DNA of 64,000 nt, from positions 62,001 through 126,000 of the forward strand of contig NZ_JAYMGZ010000004.1 of NCBI RefSeq assembly GCF_037078405.1, given 5' to 3'. The translations under genes were made by a program, and so were the position numbers. Positions 34,512 through 43,582 of the stretch are shown piece by piece. The notes under the pieces are model-generated. The model searched no databases, was not told the origin of the DNA, and saw only the letters and a program-made list of their open reading frames with translations. The stretch comes from Haloarcula sp. DT43 (GTDB lineage Archaea; Halobacteriota; Halobacteria; Halobacteriales; Haloarculaceae). The number at the start of each line of letters is the position of its first letter. Position 1 is the stretch's first letter.

Positions 34512-35597
34512 TCACTCCGCGACATCGATACCGGGGCTGTCGATGCTGACGTCTTCGAGCGACCAGCCTTCGCTCGCGGAGCGGGCGTCGACACCGACGG
34601 CGTTTCGCTCCGCAGTCACGGTAATCGTCGCGTCGCTGACGGTCCAGGACGCGTTCGTCGTGACCGCGTGGATGCCCTGGTGCCCGCTCTCGATGGTCGC
34701 GTTTCGAATCGACCACGCACCGGTCGTTCGGGCGGCGAAGACGCCGACGTCCCGGGTGTCGAGCGTGGCGTCGGTGACCGTCCACGCGCCGCCGGAGGAC
34801 GCGGTCACGAGGCCGGTGTCGCTCCGGGTGACGGTCAGGTCGGTCACCGTCCAGTCGCCGTCGCTGTCGATAGCTTTGACGCCGGTGCCGCTCCGCCGGA
34901 CATCCGTGTTCCGGACGGTCCAGTCGCCGCTCGTCCCGGACGCGTCGACGCCGTCAGCGCCGGCGCGGTCGACGACGACCCCCGTGACCGTCCAGTCCCC
35001 AGTCGACCGACGGACGTCTGCGCCGTCGCCGCCGACGTCGACGAAGCGGGTGTCACGAATCGTCCAGTCGCCGGTGGTTCCGCGGGCGAACACGCCGCTG
35101 TAGGTGGTCCGGGCGACGGCGACGTCGGCGACGGTCCAGTTCCCGGTCGCGTTCGGTGCGTAGACGCCGACGTCGGCGGCGATGACGGTCGTTTCGGTGA
35201 CCGTCCAGTCGCCGGTAGCTTCGTTGGCGGCGACGCCGAGACGGTAGTTCCGGACGGTGAAGCCGGTGACGGTCGGGGCGGCGGCGTCGGTCACCGTCAC
35301 GCCGGTCCCGTTGGCGAACCGCGACCCGTCGAGTATCGCTCGGTCGGGTGCGACGAGGGTGATGCTCTCGTTGATTCGGACTTCTTCGTAGTAGGTGCCC
35401 GGTCGGACCTCGACAGTATCACCGCTGTCGGCGGCGTCGACGGCGGCCTGTATCGACCGGTAGTCGGCACTGCCGTCCTTGGCGACGGTGACGGTCTCCT
35501 GTGTCGTCTGTACGCCGGCCGCACTCGCCGGGAGGACGGCGATGGTCAGCACTACCGACAGAAACAGGGCAAGCAGTGGCGTTCGCGCGTCGTCCAT
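34512..35597 (-). CDS. Secreted right-handed beta-helix repeat protein
   Basis: A 361-residue protein with a Sec-type signal peptide (LLALFLSVVLTIAVLPASA then AG). After a domain start VTVAKDGSADYRSIQAAVDA, typical of pectin-lyase-like/NosD folds, about ten repeats of 23-26 residues follow, each with a G-D-W-T-V turn, a T/V strand and a G-V/A strand (for example TGDWTVTGVVVDRAGADGV). The repeats vary enough that they are not recent duplications. No lyase catalytic residues can be assigned, so it may be a surface adhesin or carbohydrate-binding scaffold. The ATG at 35597 begins the signal peptide; an upstream start would bury it. Confidence 0.85.
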   Translation of the reverse strand: MDDARTPLLALFLSVVLTIAVLPASAAGVQTTQETVTVAKDGSADYRSIQAAVDAADSGDTVEVRPGTYYEEVRINESITLVAPDRAILDGSRFANGTGVTVTDAAAPTVTGFTVRNYRLGVAANEATGDWTVTETTVIAADVGVYAPNATGNWTVADVAVARTTYSGVFARGTTGDWTIRDTRFVDVGGDGADVRRSTGDWTVTGVVVDRAGADGVDASGTSGDWTVRNTDVRRSGTGVKAIDSDGDWTVTDLTVTRSDTGLVTASSGGAWTVTDATLDTRDVGVFAARTTGAWSIRNATIESGHQGIHAVTTNASWTVSDATITVTAERNAVGVDARSASEGWSLEDVSIDSPGIDVAE

Positions 35598-35742
35598 GTT
35601 CGGAGTAGACGGTGCGAGAGGACGTAAACGGTACTGTTGTTTCACTCGGTAGCGTCCCGTTCGTTCGCTGAACGGAACCGTCCGGGGGCCTCAGCCTGCG
35701 GTCCGCGAAAGCGTTATCGGGCGGACCGCCGAACCTCGGGGC

Positions 35743-37077
35743 GTGCTGGAGTTGACGTACGAGTCGGGGACCGTCCGCGTGACGGGGGGCCCGCCGGCGG
35801 ACCTGCCCGGCGTCGAGTACGACCGACGGTCCCAGACGGGACGAGCGCCGGCCTACCGGTACGCCGACCTCGTGGCGGCGCTCGGCGAGCGGGGCGTGGC
35901 CTACGACGACGCCGTCTTCGCGCTCCCGTCGCTGTCGCTCTCGACGGCGTACGACCTCCGGACGTACCAGCAGGTGGCGCTGGACGCCTGGCGCGACGCC
36001 GGCGACAGGGGGTGTCTGGAACTGCCGACTGGGAGCGGCAAGACCGTCATCGGCATCGCGGCGATGGTCGCGCTCGGGACGCCGACGCTGGTCGTGGTCC
36101 CGACCATCGACCTGCTGGAGCAGTGGCAACGCGAACTCCAGCGGGAGTTCGACCGCCCGGTCGGCCGCATGGGCGGGGGCGAGCAGCGAATCGAAGACAT
36201 CACCGTGTCGACCTACGACTCGGCGTACCTGCGGGCCGACGAACTCGGCGACCGGTTCGGGCTCGTCGTCTTCGACGAGGTCCACCACCTCGGCGGGGAG
36301 GGGTACCGCGACATCGCCCGCCTGCTCGCCGCGCCGGCCAGGCTCGGGCTGACGGCGACGTTCGAGCGACCGGACGGCGCGCACGAAGTCGTCGAGGACC
36401 TCGTCGGGCCGCTCGTCCAGCGGGTCGGCGTCGACGACTTGGCCGGCGACCACCTCGCGGACTACGACATCAAGCGCATCGAGGTGTCGCTCACGCCCGA
36501 CGAGCGCGAGCGCTACGAGGCCCACCAGGGGACGTTCACCGACTATCTCGAACAGTCGGGCATCCAACTGCGGTCGGGCAGCGACTACCAGGAACTGGTC
36601 AAGCGCTCGGGGTCGGACCCGGCGGCCCGAGAGGCGCTGCTGGCGAAACAGCGCGCCCGCGAGGTGATGATGAACGCCCAGCGGAAGGTCGACCGGCTGG
36701 CGACGATTCTGGACCGCCACCGCGGGGACCGAATCATCGTCTTCACCGCTCACACCGACCTCGTATACCGCCTCTCCGAGCGGTTCCTGATTCCCGCAAT
36801 CACCCACGAGACCGGCGCGAGCGAGCGCCGGGAGATATTAGAGCGGTTCCGCGACGGGACGTACTCGCGGGTCGTGACGGCGAACGTCCTCGACGAGGGG
36901 GTGGACGTGCCCGACGCGAACGTCGCCGTCGTCCTCTCGGGCAGTGGCTCCGAGCGGGAGTTTACCCAGCGGCTCGGCCGGATTCTCCGGCCGAAAGCCG
37001 ACGGCAGGCGGGCCCTGCTGTACGAACTCGTGACCGAGGGGACCGCCGAGGAGCGGGTCGCCAGGCGACGCAGATAG
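35743..37077 (+). CDS. XPB/Rad25-family DNA helicase
   Basis: A 444-residue superfamily 2 helicase. A short N-terminal damage-recognition-like domain (1-70) is followed by Walker A (LELPTGSGKTVIGIAA), DEVHH, GLTATFERPDG and the C-terminal helicase motifs VVTANVLDEGVDVP and FTQRLGRILRPK. These fit archaeal XPB, a 3'-5' helicase in DNA repair and possibly transcription. It starts with GTG. In archaea XPB is encoded near its nuclease partner Bax1, which is found here at 38523-40079 with one membrane-protein gene between. Confidence 0.92.
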   Translation: MLELTYESGTVRVTGGPPADLPGVEYDRRSQTGRAPAYRYADLVAALGERGVAYDDAVFALPSLSLSTAYDLRTYQQVALDAWRDAGDRGCLELPTGSGKTVIGIAAMVALGTPTLVVVPTIDLLEQWQRELQREFDRPVGRMGGGEQRIEDITVSTYDSAYLRADELGDRFGLVVFDEVHHLGGEGYRDIARLLAAPARLGLTATFERPDGAHEVVEDLVGPLVQRVGVDDLAGDHLADYDIKRIEVSLTPDERERYEAHQGTFTDYLEQSGIQLRSGSDYQELVKRSGSDPAAREALLAKQRAREVMMNAQRKVDRLATILDRHRGDRIIVFTAHTDLVYRLSERFLIPAITHETGASERREILERFRDGTYSRVVTANVLDEGVDVPDANVAVVLSGSGSEREFTQRLGRILRPKADGRRALLYELVTEGTAEERVARRRR

Positions 37078-37183
37078 CCAGCAGTGCGCGGTCGGCGGGG
37101 TCTGGCCGCACGCTTATCCCCTCGATAACTATGCTCCCGTCCGCCGAGACCCAGAGAGACGCGATGTCACAGAGTGATTCCGA

Positions 37184-38449
37184 GTGCGGCTGATACACAT
37201 CCGCGTCCCGGACGACAACCTCGACGGCGTCCGCGACGTGCTGGCCGACCGGGACATCAGCTACGTCCGGACCGAAGAGGCGAGCGACGACGGGACGGCC
37301 TGGCTGTTGCAGTTTCCGCTCCCGCCGGAGGCCGTCGACGAGGTCCTAGACGACCTCGAAGCGACCGGGCTCGACGCCGACCGGTACACCGTCGTCGGGA
37401 ACGCCGAGACTGCCCGACCGGACCAGTCGGACTCCGCCCGCCAGCACGAGGACCGCATCTCCCACGACGAGCTCCGCGGTCGCGCAGTCGGCATGAACCC
37501 CGGACAGGGGACCTACTACGGGATGACGGTGCTGAGTGCAATCGTCGCGACGGCGGGCCTGGTGCTGGATTCGCCGGCAATCGTCGTCGGCTCGATGGTC
37601 ATCGCACCGCAGGTCGGTTCCGCGCTCATCGCCAGCGTCGGGACGACGCTCAGCGACCGCCGGCTCATCGTTGACGGCGTCCGGGACCAACTGCTCGGGC
37701 TCGCCGTCGCCATCGGAAGCGCGTCCCTGTTCGGCCTGTTCATCCGCCACAGCGGGTTCGTCCCCGGACAGCTCCGCGTCACGACGGTCCAGCAGATCGC
37801 CCAGCGCATCTCGCCGGGCTTTCTCTCGCTGGCCGTCGGGCTCTGTGCGGGGGCCGCCGGAGCCTTCGGGCTGGCGACGGCGCTACCGGTCTCGCTCGTC
37901 GGCGTGATGATAGCCGCCGCGCTCATCCCCGCCGCCGCGGCCGTCGGCGTCGGTATCGCGTGGGAACTGCCGGCCGTCGCGCTCGGGGCGGGCATCCTCC
38001 TGCTGGTCAACGTCGCGTCCATCAACCTCACCGGCTTTCTCGTCCTCTGGGGACTCGGATTCCGGCCGGTGGACTGGGCGACCGACCGCACCCCAGTCGA
38101 GACGGTCCGAACCTACGCGCCGACCGTCGTCGCCGCCCTGGCGCTGCTGGTCGCGTTCGCCGGTGCCGGGACGGTCACCGCCCAGCAGATGCAGGTCGAA
38201 ACGTCCGTCAACGATGCAGTCACGGACGTGCTGTCCGAGGCGTCTTACGAGCGACTCCGACTCCAGTCGGTGCGGACCCGATTCGGCGGCGTCTCGGTCT
38301 ACCAGCTGGACCGGGAGGTCGCCGTCACGGTCAGCCGACCCGCCGACCGGGCGTATCCGGCCCTCGTCGCTGACCTCGAACGAGCCATCAGCCGGGCCAT
38401 CGAGAGCGACGCCGCCGTCGAAGTCACGTTCGAGGACAGGGCGGGGTGA
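37184..38449 (+). CDS. DUF389 family membrane protein
   Basis: A 421-residue protein. The N-terminal ~80 residues form a soluble ACT-like ferredoxin-fold domain (LIHIRVPDDNLDGVRDVLAD), residues ~105-330 contain about seven to eight TM segments with the family core SPAIVVGSMVIAPQVGSAL, and the C-terminal ~90 residues are soluble. The start is GTG at 37184. It sits between XPB (106 nt before) and Bax1 (73 nt after) in the same orientation, so the three are probably one transcription unit. Function of DUF389 is unknown; transport or stress roles are possible. Confidence 0.85.
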   Translation: MRLIHIRVPDDNLDGVRDVLADRDISYVRTEEASDDGTAWLLQFPLPPEAVDEVLDDLEATGLDADRYTVVGNAETARPDQSDSARQHEDRISHDELRGRAVGMNPGQGTYYGMTVLSAIVATAGLVLDSPAIVVGSMVIAPQVGSALIASVGTTLSDRRLIVDGVRDQLLGLAVAIGSASLFGLFIRHSGFVPGQLRVTTVQQIAQRISPGFLSLAVGLCAGAAGAFGLATALPVSLVGVMIAAALIPAAAAVGVGIAWELPAVALGAGILLLVNVASINLTGFLVLWGLGFRPVDWATDRTPVETVRTYAPTVVAALALLVAFAGAGTVTAQQMQVETSVNDAVTDVLSEASYERLRLQSVRTRFGGVSVYQLDREVAVTVSRPADRAYPALVADLERAISRAIESDAAVEVTFEDRAG

Positions 38450-38522
38450 CGCCGCCCGCCCACTGGTGGGCGTGCCGCCGCGACTCCCCGTGTTTTTGTC
38501 GCTCCGCCGCGGAGATGCGCGT

Positions 38523-40079
38523 GTGCTGACGAAAGACCTCCTGCGCGTCTCGCGGGCCGGCGGCGGCTATCACCTGCAGTTCGCCGACGCCGATGCGGAG
38601 CGGCTCACGGCCCGCGTGCTCGGCATCTACCAGGGTCACGTCGGCGAGCCCCGCGAGACGCTGGCGGCCGCGCTCGCGGACCTGGAGCGGGAGGCCGACG
38701 ATTTCAAGCTCGTCCGCGGGTTGGCGAAGCTCGTCGAGCGGGAAGCCACCTTCGAGACGCGGGCCCCGGTCGACCCCGTCCGCGCCCGTCGCCGGGTGTT
38801 CGAAGCCGCCGCGGACATCGGCGTCGTGAGCGAAGCCGAGCGCGAGCAGGCCCTCGCCGAGGCGGCCGCCCACTTCGGCACGGACGCCGCGGCGCTGGCC
38901 GACGCGCTGTACGCCGACCGGGAGTCCCGGCAGGTGCTTGCCGACATCGACTCCCGCTGGGGGCCGGCCGAACTGCGGACCCAGTACAACCTCTCGCTGG
39001 CGCAGACGGCGCTGTTCGACGCGACCGAGGTCCGGGTCCGGTCGTCGGACCCGAAGGCGCTCGTCTCGGCGGTCAAACGCCTCCGGCTGCTGTACGAGAT
39101 TCGCCGGACCGAGACGGGTCGGGAGGTCGTCGTCACGGGGCCGGACGCGCTGTTCTCGAACACGCGGCGGTACGGCACCCGGTTCGCCCGCCTCCTGCGC
39201 ACGGTGGCAGCTGCGAGCGAGTGGGAACTGACCGCGACCATCGACGACCGGGGCACCGAGCGGGAACTCACCCTCTCGGACGGGGACGTCTCCGTCCCGG
39301 GCGTCGACCCGGTAACGGAGGTGAGCTACGACAGCGGCGTCGAAGCGGACTTCGCGGGCCGGTTCGCCGCATTGGACCTCGACTGGGACCTCGTCCGCGA
39401 GCCGGAGCCTCTGGCCGCAGGCGAACACGTCGTCATCCCGGACTTCGCCTTCGACTGGCGACCCGGGGCTGACACGGGGGTTCGGGAGACCGGGCGCGGG
39501 GCCGACGGGGCGGACGAGGCCCCCTTCCGCGTCTTCTTCGAGATTATGGGGTTCTGGACGCCGGAGTACGTCGAGAAGAAGCTCGCTCGCCTCGACGCGC
39601 TGGAGGACGTGGAGCTGCTTGTCGCCGTCGACGAGTCCCTCGGCGTCGGCGAGGAAATCGACGCGACGGACGCCAGGGCGATTCCGTACGCCGGGACGGT
39701 CAGCGTGAAAGCCGTGCGGGACGCGCTACGGCCCTACGAGGAACGGCTGGTGCGCGAGAGCGCCGCGGCCATCCCCGACGAACTCCGGCCCGACGCCCCG
39801 GTCGTCTCGCTCGCCGACCTCGCCGGCGAGTACGGCGTCAGCGAGGACGCGTTGGAGGGCGTCGCTTTCCCGGCCCACGAACAGGTCGGCCGCACCCTCG
39901 TCGCCCCTGCGGTGCTGGAGGAACTGGCCGCGGACATCCAGCCCGGGATGGACTACGAAACGGCCAGTGACAGACTGGCCGACCGCGGTATCGCGGACGA
40001 CAGCGCGGCGCTCGCACGACTGGGCTATCGGGTCGCCTGGGAGGGGCTCGGTGGCGGGACTATCGAACCACGGGAGTGA
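38523..40079 (+). CDS. Bax1-type nuclease (DUF790), XPB partner
   Basis: A 518-residue protein of the DUF790/Bax1 family, the structure-specific nuclease that binds XPB and cleaves bubble DNA. The N-terminus MTKDLLRV-like start (V-LTKDLLRVSRAGG) and the ordered helical regions are typical; the nuclease core with acidic residues and Lys is seen near VVIPDFAFDW and FFEIMGFWTPEYVEKKLARL. The GTG at 38523 is selected by the family N-terminus; the frame is open much further upstream inside the DUF389 gene but that part is noncoding. It is adjacent to but not overlapping XPB; the inserted DUF389 gene is unusual. Confidence 0.88.
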   Translation: MLTKDLLRVSRAGGGYHLQFADADAERLTARVLGIYQGHVGEPRETLAAALADLEREADDFKLVRGLAKLVEREATFETRAPVDPVRARRRVFEAAADIGVVSEAEREQALAEAAAHFGTDAAALADALYADRESRQVLADIDSRWGPAELRTQYNLSLAQTALFDATEVRVRSSDPKALVSAVKRLRLLYEIRRTETGREVVVTGPDALFSNTRRYGTRFARLLRTVAAASEWELTATIDDRGTERELTLSDGDVSVPGVDPVTEVSYDSGVEADFAGRFAALDLDWDLVREPEPLAAGEHVVIPDFAFDWRPGADTGVRETGRGADGADEAPFRVFFEIMGFWTPEYVEKKLARLDALEDVELLVAVDESLGVGEEIDATDARAIPYAGTVSVKAVRDALRPYEERLVRESAAAIPDELRPDAPVVSLADLAGEYGVSEDALEGVAFPAHEQVGRTLVAPAVLEELAADIQPGMDYETASDRLADRGIADDSAALARLGYRVAWEGLGGGTIEPRE

Positions 40080-40155
40080 GTGGCCCGTCGGACACAGCAG
40101 GGCGGCCGCTTCGCATGCGGGCAGTCGTCCGTGGACAGAGGGGAGCGACTCGGCG

Positions 40156-41160
40156 TCATGCCGGGCCGTCGCCCGGTCCCTCGGCCCGCTGTCGACGGCC
40201 CGATGTCGTTTCGAGGAGGGTGCGGAGCGGCCAGATGACGTAGTACAGCGGGTGCAACGGACCGGGGAGCGGGCAAAACCGGTACTCCGAATAGGTCGGA
40301 TGCAGCGCCGAGTACCGGAGCAGAAACGGCACCAGCGCGGTCAGCGAGTCGCTGGAGGCTATGTAGAACCGTACGGTCTCGAGCCGTGTGGGTGCCCGTA
40401 GCTCCTCACTGACCAGCGACTCGATGGCAGTCTCCGCTAGCTCGGTGGCGCGGTCGTCCGTGCGAAGGCGGGCCGATACCGGTGCTGGGAGGTCGTAGTC
40501 GAAGACGTCGCGAGCGAGTGCAGCCCCGAGCAACAGTTTCCGCTCGACGCCACCGTCCCGCGCCCGGGTGAACACGCGGGTCCAGTCGACTGTCGCCGAC
40601 TCCAGCGCGGCGACGAAATCACAGAGCCACTTCAGGAGATACCAGCGGTGCTTGGTTCCGTGGAACGCCAGCGCGAGGAGCCGGTCCGACGGTGCAAGCG
40701 CCGGGAGCGGCTGGCCGCCGACCGCGACCGTGTCGCGGCGGTCCCAGAGGTCACCGAACGGTGAGCAGAAGGGGCGCTCGGCGTCGCCCACCCGCCAGCG
40801 GAGCTCCGCTTCGAACTCCGGCCCTCGCATCTCGTACTCGTGCACGATAGACTTCGTCACGGGACCGCCAAGCAGCGCGGCGTCGTCCAGTCGCGGTGTG
40901 TCCTCGCGCCACTCGTAGCCCCGCTCTTCCAGAATATCCGCGGCGGTGGGGATGTCGTCCGGATGGACGAGCAGGTCCAGGTCGTTGTACTCACGCACCG
41001 TCGCGTCGCCGTAGGCAGCGGCGGACAGCGCCGGACCCTTGAACGGAAGCCCGCGCACACCGTGTGTCTCGAAACTGTCGAGTATCTCGTGTAAATCGGT
41101 CGTGAACGCGAGGTTTCGCAGCCGCTTGGTCTGCACTGTGTTACCGAGTCGTGTGCGCAC
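40156..41160 (-). pseudogene. N-terminally truncated nucleotidyltransferase (lasso-peptide cluster type)
   Basis: The frame encodes ~334 residues of a PF14907-like nucleotidyltransferase. It has GLPFKGPALSAAAYGD, NDLDLLVHPDDI and then LLALAFHGTKHRWYLLKWLCD, and the metal Asp residues lie in the LDLL motif. Family members usually carry a further ~40-60 N-terminal residues, which are absent. The possible GTG start at 41160 falls exactly where an ABC-exporter fragment on the other strand begins, so the 5' end was probably lost in a deletion. Such nucleotidyltransferases are found with ABC exporters in lasso-peptide and other RiPP loci; no precursor, B or C enzyme gene is seen here. It may be a pseudogene or, less likely, a short active protein. 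Confidence 0.7.
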
Positions 41161-41325
41161 GCCCACCGGCTCTCGACCGTCTCCAACGCCGACCGAATCT
41201 ACACCGTCGAGGACGGGCAGGTCACGGAACGGGGGAGCCACGCCGAACTCCTCGACGACGGCGGGACGTACGCGGAGTTGTACGCGATGCAGGGCGCGGC
41301 GGCCGCACAGTCGCCCAGCGGGTGA
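41158..41325 (+). pseudogene. Fragment: C-terminal end of an ABC exporter ATPase
   Basis: A plus-strand frame ending at TGA 41323-41325 reads AHRLSTVSNADRIYTVEDGQ, then a short spacer and GGTYAELYAMQ. This is the H-loop (His) and C-terminal end of an ABC exporter such as MsbA/LmrA-type. Walker A, the signature motif and TM domain are missing; the fragment starts at the same junction that truncates the nucleotidyltransferase. It is a relic of a deleted gene. Confidence 0.85.
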
Positions 41326-41348
41326 CCGTACCGGCACGGACGGTGAAC

Positions 41349-41849
41349 TCAGACGTCTCGACGGCGACCCTTCGGGACCTGTGACCGGAGTTCGCCGTAG
41401 ACGTACAGGCCGACGCCGACCGGTTCGGTCTCGCCGGCGAGGTCGTGGGTGACGACGAGGTACCCCCAGTCGCCGTCCCAGTCGAGTTCCCGGTCCTCGC
41501 CGGCGACGAACGCCCGAGCGGCCTCCTCTCCGAGGTGGATGACGTTCTTCGAGGCGCGGTCGCCGAACCGCTGGACGGCCTCCAGCGTCGGCTTCCAGTG
41601 CTCCTGGCGCGTCCGCAGGAACGTCATCCCCAGCCCTTCGGTGTCCACCGGCGACGGCGGAGTCCCACTGTACAGCCACAGTTTGCCGGCTCCCCGTTCC
41701 CAGAATGTGCGCTCCTCGAAGGTCTCCGGCGGCACACCAAAGCGGTCCTGCCAGAAGTCGAGGACCTCCTCGCGAGTCGCCCGCTCGGGGTCCTCGCGCT
41801 CGTCGTCTGACTCGGGGAGCCGCGTGAACTCCGTACTCTGGTCGCTCAT
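41349..41849 (-). CDS. Uncharacterised protein coupled to the RNA methyltransferase
   Basis: A 166-residue acidic protein with a compact fold (EEVLDFWQDRFGVPPETFEE, GKLWLYSGTPPS, and Gly-rich VGVGLYVYGELRSQVPKGRR). It overlaps the methyltransferase stop by 4 nt (ATGA) and follows it on the same strand. The domain resembles the PUA-like/NIP7-type RNA-binding parts that accompany RsmF/NSUN-type methyltransferases, so it may be the RNA-binding half of a split enzyme. Family name not certain. Confidence 0.75.
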   Translation of the reverse strand: MSDQSTEFTRLPESDDEREDPERATREEVLDFWQDRFGVPPETFEERTFWERGAGKLWLYSGTPPSPVDTEGLGMTFLRTRQEHWKPTLEAVQRFGDRASKNVIHLGEEAARAFVAGEDRELDWDGDWGYLVVTHDLAGETEPVGVGLYVYGELRSQVPKGRRRDV

Positions 41850-42757
41850 TCCGCTCGCACCTCCAGTTTCGCACAGAAGAACCCGCCCGTGTCGTTGTGG
41901 TGGGGGTAGATTCGCTTGGCGTCGGCGACGCTCGGGTCGTAGGTCTCGTCCTGCCACTCGGTGACGCCCGGAGCGTGGTCGAGCGGGAGGTCGTACTCGA
42001 CGATGTCACAGGCCGCCTCGTCTAGCACGTAGTCCAGCACGGCCTCGTTTTCCTCCGGCGCGAACGTGCAGGTGGAGTAGACGACGGTGCCGCCGGCCTC
42101 GGTCACCTCGACGGCGCGTTTGAGGACGCCCTTCTGGACGCCGGAGATGCCCTCGACGTGGGAGAGCGACCAGTCCTCCAGCGTGTCCGGGTTCTTGCGG
42201 ACTGTCCCCTCACAGGAGCAGGGGACGTCCACGAGCGCGCGGTCGTACCCCTCGCCGCCGAAGGGCTTGAGCGAGTGGTTGCGGCCGTCCTCGTGGGTGA
42301 CGGCCACCGTCGTCGCGCCCAGCCGCTCGGTGTTCGTCCGCAGCGCCGAGATGCGGCCGAGGTTGTTGTCGGTCGCGACGACCTCGCCGGTGTCGTCCAT
42401 CAGGGCGGCGAGTTGGGTCGTCTTGCTGCCCGGCGCGGCACAGGCGTCCCAGACCCGCTCGCCGGGACGGGGGTCCAGTACGGTCGCCGGAATCGCCGAC
42501 ACCTCTTCCTGGCCGTGAATCCAGCCGTGGAAGTACGGCCAGTTCGCGCCGGGGGAGTCCTCCGGCAGGACGAACAGACCGTCGTGCCAGTCGACGGGAG
42601 TGTGGGCGATGCCCGCGTCGGCGAGCGCTGTCCGGACCCGCTCGACGGTTGCTTTGATGGTGTTGACCCGAACGGCCGACGGTAACGGGCGTTCACACGC
42701 GTCGATGAACGCCTCGAAGTCGTCGACGATGGGACGGTAGCGGTCGAGTGGTTCCAT
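41846..42757 (-). CDS. RNA (cytosine-5-)-methyltransferase, NOL1/NOP2/Sun family
   Basis: A 303-residue SAM-dependent m5C methyltransferase acting on tRNA or rRNA. It has the SAM-binding motif WDACAAPGSKTTQLAALM, the motif IV Cys region VDVPCSCEGTVRKNPD and the catalytic Cys of motif VI in VVYSTCTFAPEENE, where both cysteines of the family mechanism are present. The ATG at 42757 starts MEPLDRYRPIV; upstream in-frame codons are antisense to nothing else but lack conservation features. It is cotranscribed with the small protein 41349-41849. Confidence 0.93.
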   Translation of the reverse strand: MEPLDRYRPIVDDFEAFIDACERPLPSAVRVNTIKATVERVRTALADAGIAHTPVDWHDGLFVLPEDSPGANWPYFHGWIHGQEEVSAIPATVLDPRPGERVWDACAAPGSKTTQLAALMDDTGEVVATDNNLGRISALRTNTERLGATTVAVTHEDGRNHSLKPFGGEGYDRALVDVPCSCEGTVRKNPDTLEDWSLSHVEGISGVQKGVLKRAVEVTEAGGTVVYSTCTFAPEENEAVLDYVLDEAACDIVEYDLPLDHAPGVTEWQDETYDPSVADAKRIYPHHNDTGGFFCAKLEVRAE

Positions 42758-42844
42758 TGTCCGGCGTTCGCTTGCGGCCGGTTTGTGGGTTTCGGACGCC
42801 CGTGGCCCATGGCTTTCAAGCCGTCGGCGGCCGATACCTGAGGT

Positions 42845-43582
42845 ATGGCACACGTACAGGTCCACCGCGACGACATTTCGCTCGATTCGCCGACACTGGT
42901 CGAAGGACTACCGGGGGTCGGTCTGGTCGGCAAGATAGCCGCCGACCACCTCGTCGACGCGTACGGGATGGCGTACTACGCGTCGGCCCACTGCGAGGGG
43001 TTGCCTGAAATCGCCGTGTACGGGACGGACGACCCGGAGGTTCGCCCGCCAGTCCGCCTGTACGCGGACGCGGACCGTGACCTGCTCGTCCTCCAGAGCG
43101 ACGCGCCCGTCTCCCCGTCCGGTGCGAAGGAGTTCGCCGGCTGTATGGTGAGCTGGTTCGAGGCGAACGACGTGACGCCGATATTCCTCAGCGGCCGCCC
43201 CGCCGAGAAAGACGGCGTTCCCGACGTGTACGGCGTCTCGACCGGCGACGGGGCGGCGATGTTGCAGGACGCGAACGTCGAGCCACCCTCCGAGAACGGC
43301 GCGATTACCGGCCCCACCGGCGCGCTGGTCCACGAGTCACAGCGGGTTGGCCTGACCAGCATCGCGCTCGTCGTCGAGGCTGACCAGCGGTTCCCAGACC
43401 CGGAGGCGGCGCGGGCGCTCCTCCGGACGGGTATCAGTCCGCTGACCGACTTCGAGATCGACACGGAGGCGCTGGTTGAGCAGGCCGAGGAAATCGGCCG
43501 GGCAAAGGCCCAGCTCGCACAGCAGCTCCAGGAGAACCAGGAGGAGAGCACGAGCGCCCGGCCGCTCGGGATGTATCAGTAA
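42845..43582 (+). CDS. PAC2 family protein
   Basis: A 245-residue PAC2-family protein, related to eukaryotic proteasome-assembly chaperone 2. The N-terminal SPTLVEGLPGVGLVGKIAAD and the later FLSGRPAEKDGVPDVYGVST, GPTGALVHESQRVGL are typical. The C-terminal ~40 residues are a helix rich in Gln/Glu. The stop overlaps the next gene start (TAATG), so it is coupled with the SppA-like protease. A role in proteasome assembly or quality control is possible; archaeal function is not established. Confidence 0.9.
   Translation: MAHVQVHRDDISLDSPTLVEGLPGVGLVGKIAADHLVDAYGMAYYASAHCEGLPEIAVYGTDDPEVRPPVRLYADADRDLLVLQSDAPVSPSGAKEFAGCMVSWFEANDVTPIFLSGRPAEKDGVPDVYGVSTGDGAAMLQDANVEPPSENGAITGPTGALVHESQRVGLTSIALVVEADQRFPDPEAARALLRTGISPLTDFEIDTEALVEQAEEIGRAKAQLAQQLQENQEESTSARPLGMYQ

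Noticed and set aside
34512-35597. CRISPR-like or recent tandem repeat from the GDWTV units
   Set aside because: The repeats are at protein level only, with diverged codons, and belong to one secreted beta-helix protein.
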